Source: Rhabditoides inermis (lineage: Eukaryota > Nematoda > Chromadorea > Rhabditida > Rhabditidae). Taken from it: a DNA stretch of 64,000 nt. Under the pieces are notes generated by a model, which had not been told where the DNA came from, ran no database searches, and saw only the letters and a list, made by a program, of their open reading frames with translations. The stretch covers positions 1,311,501 to 1,375,500 of the forward strand of contig CAWZYM010000151.1 of NCBI GenBank assembly GCA_963966185.1, given 5' to 3'. Position 1 is the stretch's first letter; each line of letters opens with the position of its first letter. The position numbers and the translations under genes were made by a program. Below, piece after piece: positions 22,195-34,025 of this stretch.

Positions 22195-23496
22195 TCAGGT
22201 GCAGATACGTTCGAACTGAATGATGATGGAGTGGGATTGGTGATGAATGAGGGGAGAGTGGTAGGCGCTGACGCCCCCGCGAGAGCTGCGGACCACATCC
22301 GAGACATGCACGATGGAAGACATTCGAGGGGACAGCGAGGACAAGAGCGACTGCAATCGATAGTATGTTTATGTGAAAAGGAGAGTGTCAATCTCACGTT
22401 CATTCCCTCTTCGTAGGGCATTTCGACACTGAAGTAGGACACGTCCCGAGCACCCGAGTCAATCTCCTAGAATCGAAATGGTTGTTGCTATTTCTATATG
22501 TACTGGTTACCTGTAGGTACTGGATAACAGCGGCGAGCGAGACGCTATGTCGACCGTGCAGTTTCACGCCCCGTAGACGAAGAGACAGGAAAGCAGGGTC
22601 GTCGATGTCAGACTGGAGAGACTGGAATACGCATGATAGTATTTGTGAAATGGAATCACAGCTCCTACCGTGAAGTTGTCTCCGACGTACAGCGCTGTGA
22701 GCTTCTTGGTGGCGGGAGATTCGAACAGAGACGCTGAAACGGAAAGGTCACTCCATAACACGTGACTGTGTTAGGTACCTGGTAGAGTGAACTCATCGTT
22801 GGCACCGATCCAAAGAACACCGATGCCACCAGCAGTCTCGACGAATGTAGTGAGGTAGTCTGAACGGGGTCGATTCAATTATCAATGTCACGTTTTTTCC
22901 CCATACCAGCAGCCTCTTGCGATGCCAGTTCAATGTAGAGATCGTTGAATCGAACTTTGGAAGAGATGGAAGCGAAGAAAGCGAGGTCCGAGGAAGTCAC
23001 TTCGTGCTGGAAACGAGTTCAATGAATAATATTGCGGCCACATACCAGTCCTCCGATGGATATGGTAGCCTTGGTTCGGACGACGTCAAGGTGTCTTTCG
23101 AATGCGACATAGTCATCGACTGGCAGCTCCCATTCGTAGTCGCCCCCACACGTATGCGAGACAGTGCAGTAGATCGAGTAGTCACGCTGCAAACATTGCA
23201 ATCGAAATTCCTAACATTACCGGTTGGTTCTTGTTATGATCTGTCTTTTTTTTTTACAATGTTACATTTCATGTGTAGTTACAAACCCGTATAAATTATT
23301 ATTAATAAACTGGTTCACTCACATGGCGCCTGGTAACTTCCATCATGATGTGCACTTTGTGCATTCTGTCGTGGTAATTGTTGACGAGGTCATGGTGGAA
23401 TGTGCTGGTGAGTTGGAGGGAGAGGAGGTCCTGGAGACGGAGATGGGAAGCGATAGCCACCCACAGTTCGGCAGGCAGCATGGGGAGACTGCACAT
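22195..23496 (-). CDS. F-box protein
   Basis: Exons (minus): 23496-23323, 23186-23046, 23006-22907, 22859-22779, 22733-22669, 22621-22511, 22466-22398, 22350-22195; 298 residues with every phase consistent. The N-terminus is an F-box (LPAELWVAIASHL, then LLSLQLTSTFHHDL), the SKP1-binding module of SCF ubiquitin ligases. The rest has no clear WD, LRR or FTH motif but has the length of nematode F-box proteins, whose C-termini recruit targets. The ATG at 23496 is the first in frame and directly precedes the F-box. F-box genes are expanded and fast-evolving in nematodes, so a one-to-one orthologue is unlikely. Confidence 0.75.
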
Positions 23497-24487
23497 GGTA
23501 GGAGAATGAGTGATCTTCCACTTGCCCGTATTTGTACGGTTACAACTGCCCTATTTAGGGCATGCCTCCGGCATTGTCTATGTACGTGACCTATGAGATA
23601 CAGAATCTCACTACCATTCTCATTATCCTTGTAAGTGGTTATTGATTGATTGTGGTACATTGAATAAGCAATACAAAACATTCACAGTAACTATAACTAT
23701 ACCTATTGTCTTTTTTTTTGAATTTCCACATATATTTATCACCACACACTCAGCTAAATTGTAGCTGGGGCTAATTGGGACTTTTATAGTCGCTGATAAC
23801 TGAAAACTAATCAGACTGGTTGGGTGATAACACAACTATGAAATCATAAATCACCTTCGTACCCTCTTATCAATGAAACCATATTGCATTTTGCCGATAA
23901 CGTGGGCCAATATAAGCCACGCCAATATAAGTTAGCTAAACGTCCACTCTTTGAATCCAGTTATTTATAACTTTACGATAAACTTTACAGATGCTACTAT
24001 TGTGGCTTCTTTCCATGTTGTAAAATATTAATGCTATCAAGTGTTAATAAAGCATATCAATTAAAGTATACCTCATCAGGTATCTCACATCGTCTAATTG
24101 CAATCATAATATCTAATTGTGCTGAATGTCGCAATCGGTTTGTCTGGGTCACAGACGTGGTCAATCTTTTCGGAAACCGTTTCGGAAGTAATTCAAGTGG
24201 TTCGGAAGTGATTGGAGGGTTCCTGAAGATTAGCTGGCGCAAAAAATTGCTATTTTGTTTTAGCCACGCGTTCCGGTTGGAGGGAGGACGACTGTGCTGA
24301 CAACAATGGATTCGTGTGCAAGAAGAAACCGACACAGTAATCAAAATTATGCAATAAATTACGTTGCAGTATTGATTGAGTAAAACTCTTTATCTTCGAT
24401 GAAACCTTTAAGCGAAACATGTAAGCAATGAATTGAAGTGGTTGAAATGCGTTTCTAATATTTATATCTTCTCTATTTCTTTCTTCT
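23497..24487. other. Intergenic region
   Basis: No gene is supported. At about 24125-24300 lie repeated TTTCGGAA/TTCGGAAG motifs like those inside the GGTCAGTC-ended elements, perhaps a decayed relative. The remainder is AT-rich. Confidence 0.4.
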
Positions 24488-25981
24488 TCAGTAGGCGTTT
24501 CCGTTGATTTTGACATTGGTGGCCTCGTCTCCGCGACAATCGGCCTCGACCATCAGAAGACGACCTCCATTCACGTCGGAGAGCTAGAGAGAGAGGGAGT
24601 TGAGAGAGAGAGAGAGAGAAGGAGAGAGAGAGAGATTACCTCCTTGCGAATGCGCACGAATCCGTTGTGGAGGCGAGTGACGACCACCTGAACTGTCTGT
24701 CTCTGCTCTCTTCTCTCTCATATACCTTGGCTGGCAGGGCCGTCTTTGTCTGTTCGTTCTTCGAAAGCAGATACTCATAGTCGATCTCCTTCACTCGCTC
24801 GTATGCACCCATAGTCAGAGTCTGCAAAGAATCTTCTCCCTCTCTCTCTCCCTCCCTCTCTCTCTCTCTCTTTCTCTCCCCCTCCCTCTCTCTACCTGGT
24901 TGATGTCACTGCAGGCGCTCCTATCCTGTCCAGTCATATTATCACGAGAAGAGAAGGTGGAACGAAGGAGGATCGAAGCGGGCTGAAAGTATGGGAGTAC
25001 TGTAGTATTCATGCTACTATTCATGTTACTGTACCTGGGAGGGAGGAGTTGTCTTAGGGGACTCCTTGGGAACAGTGGTCCTCTCGGTGACCGTGACAGT
25101 CATCGCCTGTCTCGTCTCCACATCAGACATGTTCGAACCACGCACACTGAAATGAAAATCAATAATCGTTTGATCAATCGATAATCAATCGATATTCACC
25201 TCTCCTTGCTGGCACGAACATCGTTGACGCACGAGACAACAGGGCGGGAGCTGGAAATGACAGTAAGAGAATTCAAGCTACAGTAACCCGTACCGCGGAT
25301 GCGAGCGGGTGGTGGGAGGGAGGTTCTCGAGGAATTCTGCAGAGGGAGCCTCGGCAGTGTAGAGGGCGCGAGTCAGAGAGGTCGCATCGGCCATAGTAGG
25401 GCTGAACCGTCAACATTCCTCTCTCTCTCTCCTCTCTCTCCCCCTCTCTCTCTCCCTCCCTCTCTCCCTCTCACTCTCACCCCTGAGTGTCGACTGCGCT
25501 CTTATCAGCCTTCTCCAGAGTGGCCAGCAGACGGTTCATTTTCTCCACCGTAGTCTCCGCGGCGTGGCCAGCCTCTGGATACGGTGGGTTACTGTAGCTA
25601 CAGTACTCCACATACCTAGGATGGAGGTGGCATCGGAGTAGGAGGTGGTCAGAGTGCGGGGGCAGTGGGTAGTCTCTACGCGAGACTGGTCGGGGCGCGG
25701 TCCACCCAGAATCGACGACCTACAGTACGCCAGTGACATCCTTGCCTACTGTTTTCTACCGTATACCTGATCTTGGCGTCTCCAGTCTTGCGACCACGGG
25801 TGAATTCGCGATGAAGGCGCTCCTCTCCCTCCAGAAGCTGGCAGATCTACAATCAATCCGTACCAATCAATACTCGATCGATCGATACTTTGTCGGCCCG
25901 CTGGAAGACGGCTTGGCAGGCAGTGTCGAGGGAATCGGAGGCCCGGCCGACGAAATGGCGAGCGGAGAAGGAGGAGCACAT
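24488..25981 (-). CDS. Unrecognised 322-residue protein, probably cytoplasmic
   Basis: Exons (minus): 25981-25889, 25846-25767, 25719-25616, 25574-25481, 25401-25294, 25250-25200, 25146-25035, 24982-24896, 24821-24726, 24687-24640, 24583-24488; all ten junctions keep frame, which supports a real gene. No signal peptide or membrane segment. The N-terminal third is helical and charged (CQLLEGEERLHREF; NRLLATLEKADKSAV). The middle is Ser/Thr/Pro-rich (TVTVTERTTVPKESPKTTPP). The C-terminus is more ordered (MGAYERVKEIDYEYLLSKN, VTRLHNGFVRIRKE, GGRLLMVEADCRGDE). LLEGEE recalls the end of an intermediate-filament rod, but the preceding coiled coil is absent, so I make no family call. Confidence 0.5.
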
Positions 25982-26411
25982 GGAGAACGGAGGAAAGAGG
26001 AGGAGGGAGGAGAAGGAGGAGGGAGGGGCGAGTCGAGGGGCCGAGGCGAGCGAGTGCGAACGAATGAACGAGTTTCCACGACGGGAGAAATGATACATTC
26101 TTTATCGCCAACGATTGCTGAATGTAAACTGCAAGGATATTGTAAGGAACTTAAGTTTTCTCAGTGTGATATAACACAAAAGTTGCAACTAGTATTTTTA
26201 ATGGATAGAAAGAACGGAAGCTGCCGAATTCGAATGCATGCCCTAGCCGTCTGCGCGCTCTCACAGCACACACTCTCTCGCCACACCGGGTATGCACTCA
26301 CTCTCGCAGTTGCAGTCACTCTCGCAATGCGCGAATCGTATTTTTGATTTTATTTATTTATTCGTTTCATATTTGATGTGTTTTTAGTATTTACGTTCTG
26401 TATTACTTCTA

Positions 26412-26609
26412 TTGTACCGTGTTCGGCGTCATCGGCGTCAGCTGAGGAAGCTGACCGTCTCCAACTCGCGGGTATACGGTAGTTTCGCGGTAAGAGTGGT
26501 GCGGGTTTGGAATGAGCTCCCCGATACGGTAGTGGGGTGCTCATCACTTTCCGCTTTCAAAACCGCCTTGGGTATGTTCGACTTAAATAGTATTAATCAT
26601 ATGTCATAA
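26412..26609 (+). mobile_element. LINE (non-LTR retrotransposon) 3' remnant
   Basis: The frame reads RRQLRKLTVSNSRVYGSFAV, then RVVRVWNELPDTVVG and SLSAFKTALGMFDLN. This pattern (R..SF..RVV..WN.LP..VV...SL..FK..L) is the extreme C-terminus of LINE reverse transcriptase ORFs. No RT core is present upstream, so only the tail survives. It sits between divergent genes. Confidence 0.6.
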
Positions 26610-27031
26610 CCAACACTTGTTTCTGTCCTGTCAACATTCACCGTCCTTGTCCACATTGTCCTGTCCTGTCATGTCATGTCCTTGGAACCGGTGAAGATTA
26701 TTCTCTCTATGCGGCGCGGTATTTCACTCATATTCTATCGGTGTCTCTATTGATTCGTTTATTTTCGCTCTCCCGGTGTAATTGTATCAAATATTTCCGC
26801 ATATTGCTCAATTATGTCATTTTCGATTGTTTCCATTTCGCCCACATTATTTCATTCCGAGATAAATGTCTATCACTCGTGTTTGTACGTGTTTCGTTGA
26901 CACATCAGACAAACGCGCAGCATTTGCCAAGTTTTCAAGTGTGTTGTCACTCCGGCTTGTTGCTTCTTCACTTGCACTCGTCGATGTTCACTGTGATTGT
27001 GTATGTTGCAGTGTCCTTTCTCGACCTCGCA

Positions 27032-30000
27032 ATGTCTGACGACAACTGGGTGGTTCGAGCAATCACTGTCGCTCCGTGCAGGAAGAGCGTAGGCTCCGGA
27101 ACACTCCGCATCGAGGTGAGCCGCGCGTTTTGACATATTAACTATTTATACGTTGATGTTGTTGTAAGTATTTTATAATTGTATGATTGCAGCCCGCTCT
27201 GCCCTCGAATGAAGACGAGCTTCCGGCTCAGCCGGCGCACCCGATGAGTCTGTGGTACGTCTCCGATGCCAACCCCGACCACAGACTCGAACTCAACGCC
27301 AACCAGTGGATACTCACAGTGCGTTTATATTTATTATTTTTGCTTTTATATTTTTATTAGGTTTGTTTACCTGTTTACTATAAAATCAAAAGACTAACAA
27401 TGAAAATATCACTTGGCTAGCTGGGCTCGCCGCGATTGACGATTGTTCTTGTATTTAGCATGTGTTCTCGTTGTAGGACGCGTGCGTGGTGCCTCATGGC
27501 CGCTCTGCCCCCGGTGCTCCCCCCGCCGACGCGTGCCGCGCGGTGCTGTTGCTGAAGCAGTCATGGGTGCTTAGTCACACATACGACTTCAACACCCAGA
27601 CCCTCCACAACCGATGGACACACGACACCCGACAGATGACCTTCGCCCGCATACTCGGCGTCGAGAACGAGTACAAGTGGGTCGGGGCACTGGTTTTGAG
27701 TATGGTACATGTTGTTAAGGATAATCAACAGAGTTACGAACGAACGAACAGTGGGTTATGAACGGGGTTACAAAAAATTAATAACAATTGTGATGTTGTC
27801 GATTGCAGGTCGTACGACATCTCTCTGACGGTGGAGCTTCGCGAGGGTCGGTCGATGGCCGAGCTGGCTGCCTTCCTCGCCCCCGCCAACCACACACCCA
27901 TGTACACCTACGGACGTGAGTGCGCCACGTTCGATATTTGGAACTCCACGGCGATGAGTGTTTCGTTAAAGTAGCGGTCAGTCTCTTCGAAACACTTCCG
28001 AATGCCTCCGAAACACTTCGGAATTGCCTTTCGAATCGCCCTCAGAACACTCCCGAATTGCCTTCGGAATACTTCCGAATACCCCCGAATACTTCGGAAT
28101 GCCTTGCTATGCCTTCGAAACACTCCCGAATGGCTTTCGAAGAGACTGACCGCACCTTAACTGTTTGGTAGTATTTATAAGCGGCTTCATCACGCATAAC
28201 TATTTATATTTATAACTCTTTTTAACGAAATACATTTTGTATAGCTAATATGATTGTTGTGTCGACTGCAGTAATTGTTGCAGACCACGCGATGACGACG
28301 CTGCACCACTACGGCCTCTCGCTGTCTGTCGTGCGCCCCATCCACCTCGACGAGCTGGGATACACGTTCCGATCGTTCGGCAAGGGACAGAGGTACGAGG
28401 AGCCGGACTGGGTGCGTCGTTGAGTCGTTGTGATTCGAGTTGTTGTTCTATAGAAAGTGTTCTTGCAGGTGCGCCCGAAGCTTGCCACTCGGCCCGCTCT
28501 GGTGGAGAACAAGCCAGTGGAGCAGGACAAGCAGACGTCCGCCAGCGAGGTGAGCAACACAGTATTACTCGATTACTCCAACCATTCCACATTCAGTCTG
28601 GCTGTTCGACTGGGCAGCTGACCCCGCGGCGCACTCCCGGCCGTCCGGACACTCCCGCCTCCCTGTCTGCCTCGGCTGCCCCGCACCCGCCCGCAGGTGA
28701 GGTTTTCATGAAGGCAATTATGTCGCTCTGCGTCTGCGCACTCGTCTAACAATTTTATGTTGAAGCGTATGCATATGCACATAGTCTTGGTGCAGCAAGA
28801 GTGGTTTTGAATAGGAGGTACGCATGAAGAAATAGACTTATTAGTTACTTCGGGCAATCCTTGTCATAATGATATAACGAAACGTACAGTTACGGTTAAA
28901 CTTATGGATGACTAGGAAATAGTGATGTCAAGAATATAACCGCTTCAGATGTGTGTGTGGATCTGGACAGCTCGGGAGATGAGGAGGGGGAGGGGGAGAA
29001 GACTGCTGCCCAGCCCCGGCCGAGGGAAATCAAGTACGAAGACGGCAGCACGGTGGGTCGATCGATGCGAGCTTATTGACAAACACACATGTGTAACCAC
29101 ACCACATCGTTGTGAGCACTGTAAACGTTTTGTGATGGAACATGGAACATTTTCTAATGCTGAATGATGCCGATGTATGCATGTATGCTTGATTTGATGG
29201 ATTTGTATTCAGATGACGCTGTCCGAGGATTCGGAGTTGTTCTGTCTGGAGCAGAACAAGTGGCTGAATGACACGGTGGTGAACGCGGCTCTCAAAAAGG
29301 AGTGGCTCGCGGCGAAGAGGATGGACAGGATAAAGAACGAAGAGTGAGTGGGGGATGGTGAGAGGTGGTGAAGGGGGGATGGTGAGAGGGGGGGGGAGCT
29401 GGGAGACGACTGACTGGGGTGTGGGGGATCGAGTTGATGTGTCGCTTGCAGCCCGTCGACGATCAAGCAGGTGCACCTTCTCTCGACGTACGAAGTGGCC
29501 AAGATCCGGAGGGAGTTTGACAAGGAGATCGTGCCCCGGCCGGACGGACCCGGAAGGGTGGCGGAGGTGAGAGGAGGGAGGGAGGGAGGGAGAGAGAGAG
29601 AGAGAGAGAGTCTATCAACCTGATTCCTACATATAATATCAGCATGATCGTTGATCGACCATCTTTGATGGGTGAACTTTGAGGATAATAGGTTGAATGA
29701 AATGCGTTTCAACAATCTTTCATAACTCCTGCGATGAAACAGCATGTAATTTTCCGTTAAAGTGACAATTTCACTTAAAAATGATATTATACTGATGAAA
29801 AGTTAACGGAAACATCAAATAACATGTACTAAACCTGAAAACTAGAACTTTTTTCATGCTTTTAAACTATTTTTTGACCCAAAAAATAGTTGATTTTGAA
29901 TGCTTTATGGGTAAAAAGAGAGGTTACATCACAGCTGAGTGTCTAAAACGTCTTGAATGACGGGAATTTTGAAATAAAATTTTTTATATGAAATTCAATT

Positions 30001-30165
30001 TCTAGCATAAACTGAAGTCGTAGAAGCCGATAAACATATCCTTATGTGATACGCATCTCGAGTTCAATAGTTATAGCCAAAATTTGAAAGCGCGCTAATT
30101 CAAAATTCAAAATTTTTCCGATTGCGGATTAATAAAATTGTCACTTTAACACAGCAGAAATCATC

Positions 30166-30219
<54 letters not shown>

Positions 30220-30539
30220 TTTTGAGATGGCTGATGTGCTGACGAAGAAGGTGTTGCGGGGGAAGAACAAGATGCGCGACGAGCATCTGAAGGTGTTCGA
30301 TCAACAGACCGAGTGGACGCTCCTCCCGGTCCACTACAACAACCACTGGTACGTACCCTCTCTCTCCCTCCTCTCTCTCCCCCCCCCCCCCCTCTTTCTC
30401 CCTATAACTGTGCCTTGTTGAGGATGCTGGTGGTGCTGCACGATGTTTGGCGGGCGGTCATTCCGAGCATCGGAGATTTCCCCGACGCACACGCCGAGTT
30501 CGAGGCGGACAGCAGGGTGGGTGGAGGGAGAGAGAGGGG

Positions 30540-30589
<50 letters not shown>

Positions 30590-31533
30590 TAGTTGCAGGT
30601 GAAGCTGGAGCAGCTGTTGTGCGAGGAGGATGACCACGCGTGGATGAGGGCTGACGGCAGGGGCTACGCCCACATCCTCTTCATGGGTCAGTTGCTAGTC
30701 GTGGCATTGCTCTCCCCTGTCACGGTATGCATCTTTTTCTCGATGACTGTACATATCTGAGTTTGTTTCGACAGTATTAGTCGCAGTCAGTTGCTTCAAA
30801 GAGACTGGCTGTTACGTAAGTGTTGTTGCTTCAGACTCGCTGGTGGCGTGCGACAAGAACCAGGACTCGATCATGCAGATCCACGAGCACCTCAACAAGG
30901 TGAGGGAGAGAGAGGGGGGGGGGAGAGGGGACCACCCACGTTGTCAGGTGATCCGCCGCTACTTGACGGCGCTGCTGCGCGTGCGCAACGACCTGCGGGA
31001 GGAGGTGGCGCACTTCTTCGCGCCCAGGCTGATGTGAGTGAGCATTCAGAGAGGATGTGCACAGCCATAGTGGTGTTCATGTAGCAGTGATTGTATTACA
31101 TGAACTCTGGGCGATAATAGTATGTGACTCATATCTCTGCCGTTACCGTTTTATAGTATGAGTTACAATATTAGTCACGTTGTGAATGGTGTTATTGATG
31201 ACGTATGTAGTATACTCTGCGCCAGAGCGATAGTTTTCGATCTACCACGCTTGCAGTTCGAAATACGGTGCCATAACCGTCTGCCTCTCTTGTTTGGCGC
31301 GCTATTGCCGAGCGCTGACTCTCCGTCTTCCTCTGATCTACCCCACCGCGCGCAACTTATTGCGTGCATTGAACTATATGTGTGATGTGAGTGATCGATA
31401 TTGAAGGATGCACCGTTGCTCGAACGAGGAGCTGCCCGACCAGTCAAACAACTATGACTGCGGGCTCTACGTGGTGGCGTATGCTCGCGCCTGCATGGCT
31501 CACGGAAGGAGCGCCCTGGTGAGTGGAAAGAGG

Positions 31534-31592
<59 letters not shown>

Positions 31593-31812
31593 CCGCCTTC
31601 TAGACCACGACCCGGACGAGCATCAAGAGCCCCATCAAGATCGCCTTCGACCTGTCGCCGCAGCAGAAGGAACAGATCGTGGATATGGTGAGTGGGCGGG
31701 GCCTGGGTGGACGGGGCTTGAATACGGTCAATTGCTGGTGGCGACGGGTCGCCGGAACCTGATCGAGTGGTTCGAGCAGGCGAGCGGAGGACGCAGACTT
31801 CACATTCCTGTG

Positions 31813-31877
<65 letters not shown>

Positions 31878-32361
31878 CCGCCTTCTAGACCACGACCCGG
31901 ACGAGCATCAAGAGCCCCATCAAGATCGCCTTCGACCTGTCGCCGCAGCAGAAGGAACAGATCGTGGATATGGTGAGTGGGCGGGGCCTGGGTGGACGGG
32001 GCTTGAATACGGTCAATTGCTGGTGGCGACGGGTCGCCGGAACCTGATCGAGTGGTTCGAGCAGGCGAGCGGAGGACGCAGACTTCACATTCCTGTGAGT
32101 AGAGAGAGAGAGAGAGAGAGAGTCATATGTTGAGGCTGGTGGTCGCGCGAGGCGCCCGGTGGCCGCTGTGCCTGCCCCGGCTTGTCCCGTCCCCGCATTC
32201 GCTCCCTCTGCTCCCGTCGCCCCTGTCATCTCCCCTGCCGACGGTACGGCTACCTTTTCATTGTTGTATTTTTGTTTCGTATCCTTTCATTATCCGTGTT
32301 TCCTCACTCGTTTCTTTCAGACATGTTCTATCTGGAGAGCTTCTCCGGAATGAGCATGTGA
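27032..32361 (+). CDS. Ulp/SENP-type SUMO protease (peptidase C48)
   Basis: Cysteine protease that processes or removes SUMO, probably nuclear. Exons: 27032-27115, 27193-27318, 27477-27676, 27809-27915, 28272-28411, 28469-28549, 28597-28696, 28949-29052, 29213-29343, 29452-29566, 30227-30348, 30423-30516, 30599-30686, 30835-30899, 30948-31033, 31407-31518, 31604-31687, 31780-31809, 31889-31972, 32065-32094, 32135-32243, 32321-32361; about 710 residues counting both exon copies. The catalytic domain starts at KWLNDTVVNAALKKEW. The triad is visible: His436 in HYNNHWMLVVLHD, Asp498 in FMDSLVACD, Cys566 in NNYDCGLYV, with Gln560 in PDQSNN. Long spacing between His and Asp resembles the SENP6/7 (ULP-2) branch. 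The N-terminal half is family-specific. Exons 17-18 are tandemly duplicated with no visible difference and stay in frame. Several acceptors end in GAG rather than CAG. Confidence 0.85.
27970..28156. mobile_element. TTAA-flanked MITE, family 2 (GCGGTCAGTC ends)
   Basis: Ends AGTAGCGGTCAGTCTCTTCG and, inverted, GGTGCGGTCAGTCTCTTCG, bordered by TTAA (27966-27969, 28157-28160). The 187-bp body consists of CTTCGGAATGCCTTCGAA-like repeats. In an intron of the SUMO protease gene. Confidence 0.8.
29761..30145. mobile_element. TTAA-flanked MITE, family 3 (AGTGACAATTT ends)
   Basis: AGTGACAATTT and its inverted copy AAATTGTCACT end the element, with TTAA at 29757-29760 and 30146-30149. AT-rich, no ORF, 385 bp. 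Lies in an intron of the SUMO protease gene. Confidence 0.75.
30168..30219. repeat. (AT)n microsatellite before an acceptor
   Basis: Uninterrupted AT dinucleotides of about 50 bases, ending 7 bases before the acceptor of exon 11 of the SUMO protease. Confidence 0.95.
31530..32120 (+). repeat. 285-bp tandem duplication of two protease exons
   Basis: From TGATACCGCCTTCTAG to CCTGTGAGTAGAGAG the sequence is repeated with an exact offset of 285 bases (31604 to 31889; 31780 to 32065). I see no difference between copies over the non-GA part. GA tracts lie before, between and after the copies and are the likely recombination points. Confidence 0.95.
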
Positions 32362-32604
32362 GGAGACGGCTGGCGTAGAGGAGAGGTGATCCTGATCATT
32401 GGTCGTCTTATTTGTTCTCATCTCACTGTTATGAATCTCTCACTATTATGAACACTGTAACCCGCGAGTTTACCCACTGACCTCTCCACTCGTGTCTGTA
32501 TTTCGAATTCATGTTCTTTACTCTATTCACACTGTCCTGTTGAGTTGAGCTTTTTTCGTTAACTGTTCATCTATCCCGGAAGTTGTTATGTTGTTGTTCT
32601 CGTT
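32362..32604. other. Convergent 3' region
   Basis: Separates the stop of the SUMO protease from the stop of the minus-strand acidic gene. No feature seen. Confidence 0.5.
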
Positions 32605-32971
32605 TCAAGATAAACTGCTAATTTTCATTCTTGGGGAAAGGCGAGTCGAGGAATCGAGGAAAAGTGTTGCGACCGAAGATGTGGAATACGATATTTTCTG
32701 TGGAAATTCTGGCTCTCGTCTCTCGTTACACATACACATTCTCCAAACAGACGTCTCCAACATCCTCAATATGCTCTTCTGTGGGCTGCTCTTTCTCCCC
32801 CTGCTTCAAATATGCAATGAGAACACGTTCGCTTGGACCTACCTTTCCCTCTTCCTTCTGCCCCTCCCTCTCCCCCTCCTCCTTGTCTAGAGTGGCAGCG
32901 GGGCTGGGTCCAATGGGTGCAAGAGGTAAGACGGCCGTCTCCGTCTCCAACATCTCCTCATCCACCTCGTC
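32605..32971 (-). CDS. Acidic protein, C-terminal exons (start not found)
   Basis: Three minus-strand exons in matching phase: 32971-32843, 32800-32732, 32697-32605. They encode an acidic tail (LDKEEGEREGQKEEGK, then EKEQPTEEHIEDVGDV) and end in a Ser-rich segment. An acceptor-like GAG precedes the first, so the gene may continue upstream. The first in-frame ATG is at 32953, which alone would give about 90 residues. Not recognised. The minisatellite that follows upstream makes the 5' end hard to place. Confidence 0.35.
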
Positions 32972-33181
32972 CTCGGTGTGTTTCTGTTTACTTTATTTCT
33001 ATGTGAATGTGATACATTATTTCCGTGTGTAACAGAAACCATTTCGAGAGCCTGCTCGCTTGTACATGTCTCAATTAGAAATCGTTTCGGTCATTGTTTT
33101 CCAAATCGAGACAATCAGTACAAGCCAACTACTCTTACAAAGGAGTACTGAAAAGATAATTTGAGATTTATTTGAGACTGT

Positions 33182-33730
33182 ATCCTGAAAACACGCAAAA
33201 AACATGTGTCCGGAAAGCACAAAATGTGTTCGAAACACAGAATGTGTCCGGAAAGCACAGAATGTGTTCGAAAAACAGAATGTGTCCGGAAAGCACAAAA
33301 TGTGTTCGAAACACAAAATGTATCCTGAACACAAAATATGTGTGAAACACAGAATGTGTCCGGAAAGCACAAAACGTGTTTGAAACACAGAATGTGTCCT
33401 GAAAGCACAAAATGTGTTGGAAACACAGAATGTGTCCGGAAAGCACAAAACGTGTTTGAAACACAGAATGTGTCCTGAAAGCACAAAATGTGTTCGAAAC
33501 ACAGAATGTGTCCGGAAAGCACAAAACGTGTTTGAAACACAGAATGTGTCCTAAAAGCACAAAATGTGTTCGAAACACAGAATGTGTCCTGAAAGCACAA
33601 AATGTTTTCGAAACACAAAATGTATCCTGAACACAAAATATGTGTGAAACACAGAATGTGTCCTGAAAGCACAAAATGTGTTCGAACCACAGAACGTGCC
33701 CGAAAAGCACAAAATGTCTTCGAAGTATGT

Positions 33731-33745
<15 letters not shown>
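33182..33745. repeat. 38-bp minisatellite
   Basis: About 14 tandem copies of a 38-base unit (AATGTGTCCGGAAAGCACAA followed by AATGTGTTCGAAACACAG), with shortened variants at about 33300-33350 and 33605-33650. Each half-unit itself starts AATGTGT, so the unit looks like a doubled 19-mer. Its long open frames (CFRTHFVLSGHI repeats) are repeat artefacts. A (CT)n tract follows at 33733-33778. Confidence 0.9.
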
Positions 33746-33780
<35 letters not shown>

Positions 33781-34025
33781 GACATCCCCTCGAAAACTAC
33801 AAGAAAAGGGAAGAGAGACTAATGAAACCGTTTATGAATTTATTAAACAACACATCACGTAGTGACAAATGAGGTCACGCATACAAATATTGTACGACTT
33901 GATCACCGGAAGTGCGTATACGACACCCTATAGGGCGAACTGAAAAAGAAGAAGAAAATACACTGGAAAATGTACAACGGGAAGCTATGGGATCGCTCAT
34001 CCCTATATCACAGAGGTGTCATGAC

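Noticed and set aside
24488..25981. Naming the 322-residue protein an intermediate filament
   Set aside because: Only LLEGEE resembles one; there is no rod domain or lamin tail.
26741..27133. Plus-strand 130-codon frame upstream of the SUMO protease as a separate gene
   Set aside because: Its last part is the protease's first exon in the same frame; the upstream part lacks a supported start and has a TTGCAG acceptor-like site before the ATG at 27032.
33182..33745. CRISPR array
   Set aside because: There are no unique spacers; the array is continuous tandem repeat in a eukaryotic genome with no cas genes.
33071..33785. Three overlapping 140-205-codon minus-strand frames with FCVSNTFCAFRTH repeats
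   Set aside because: All three frames of a 38-bp minisatellite are open and encode the same motif shifted; no start, splice context or family.
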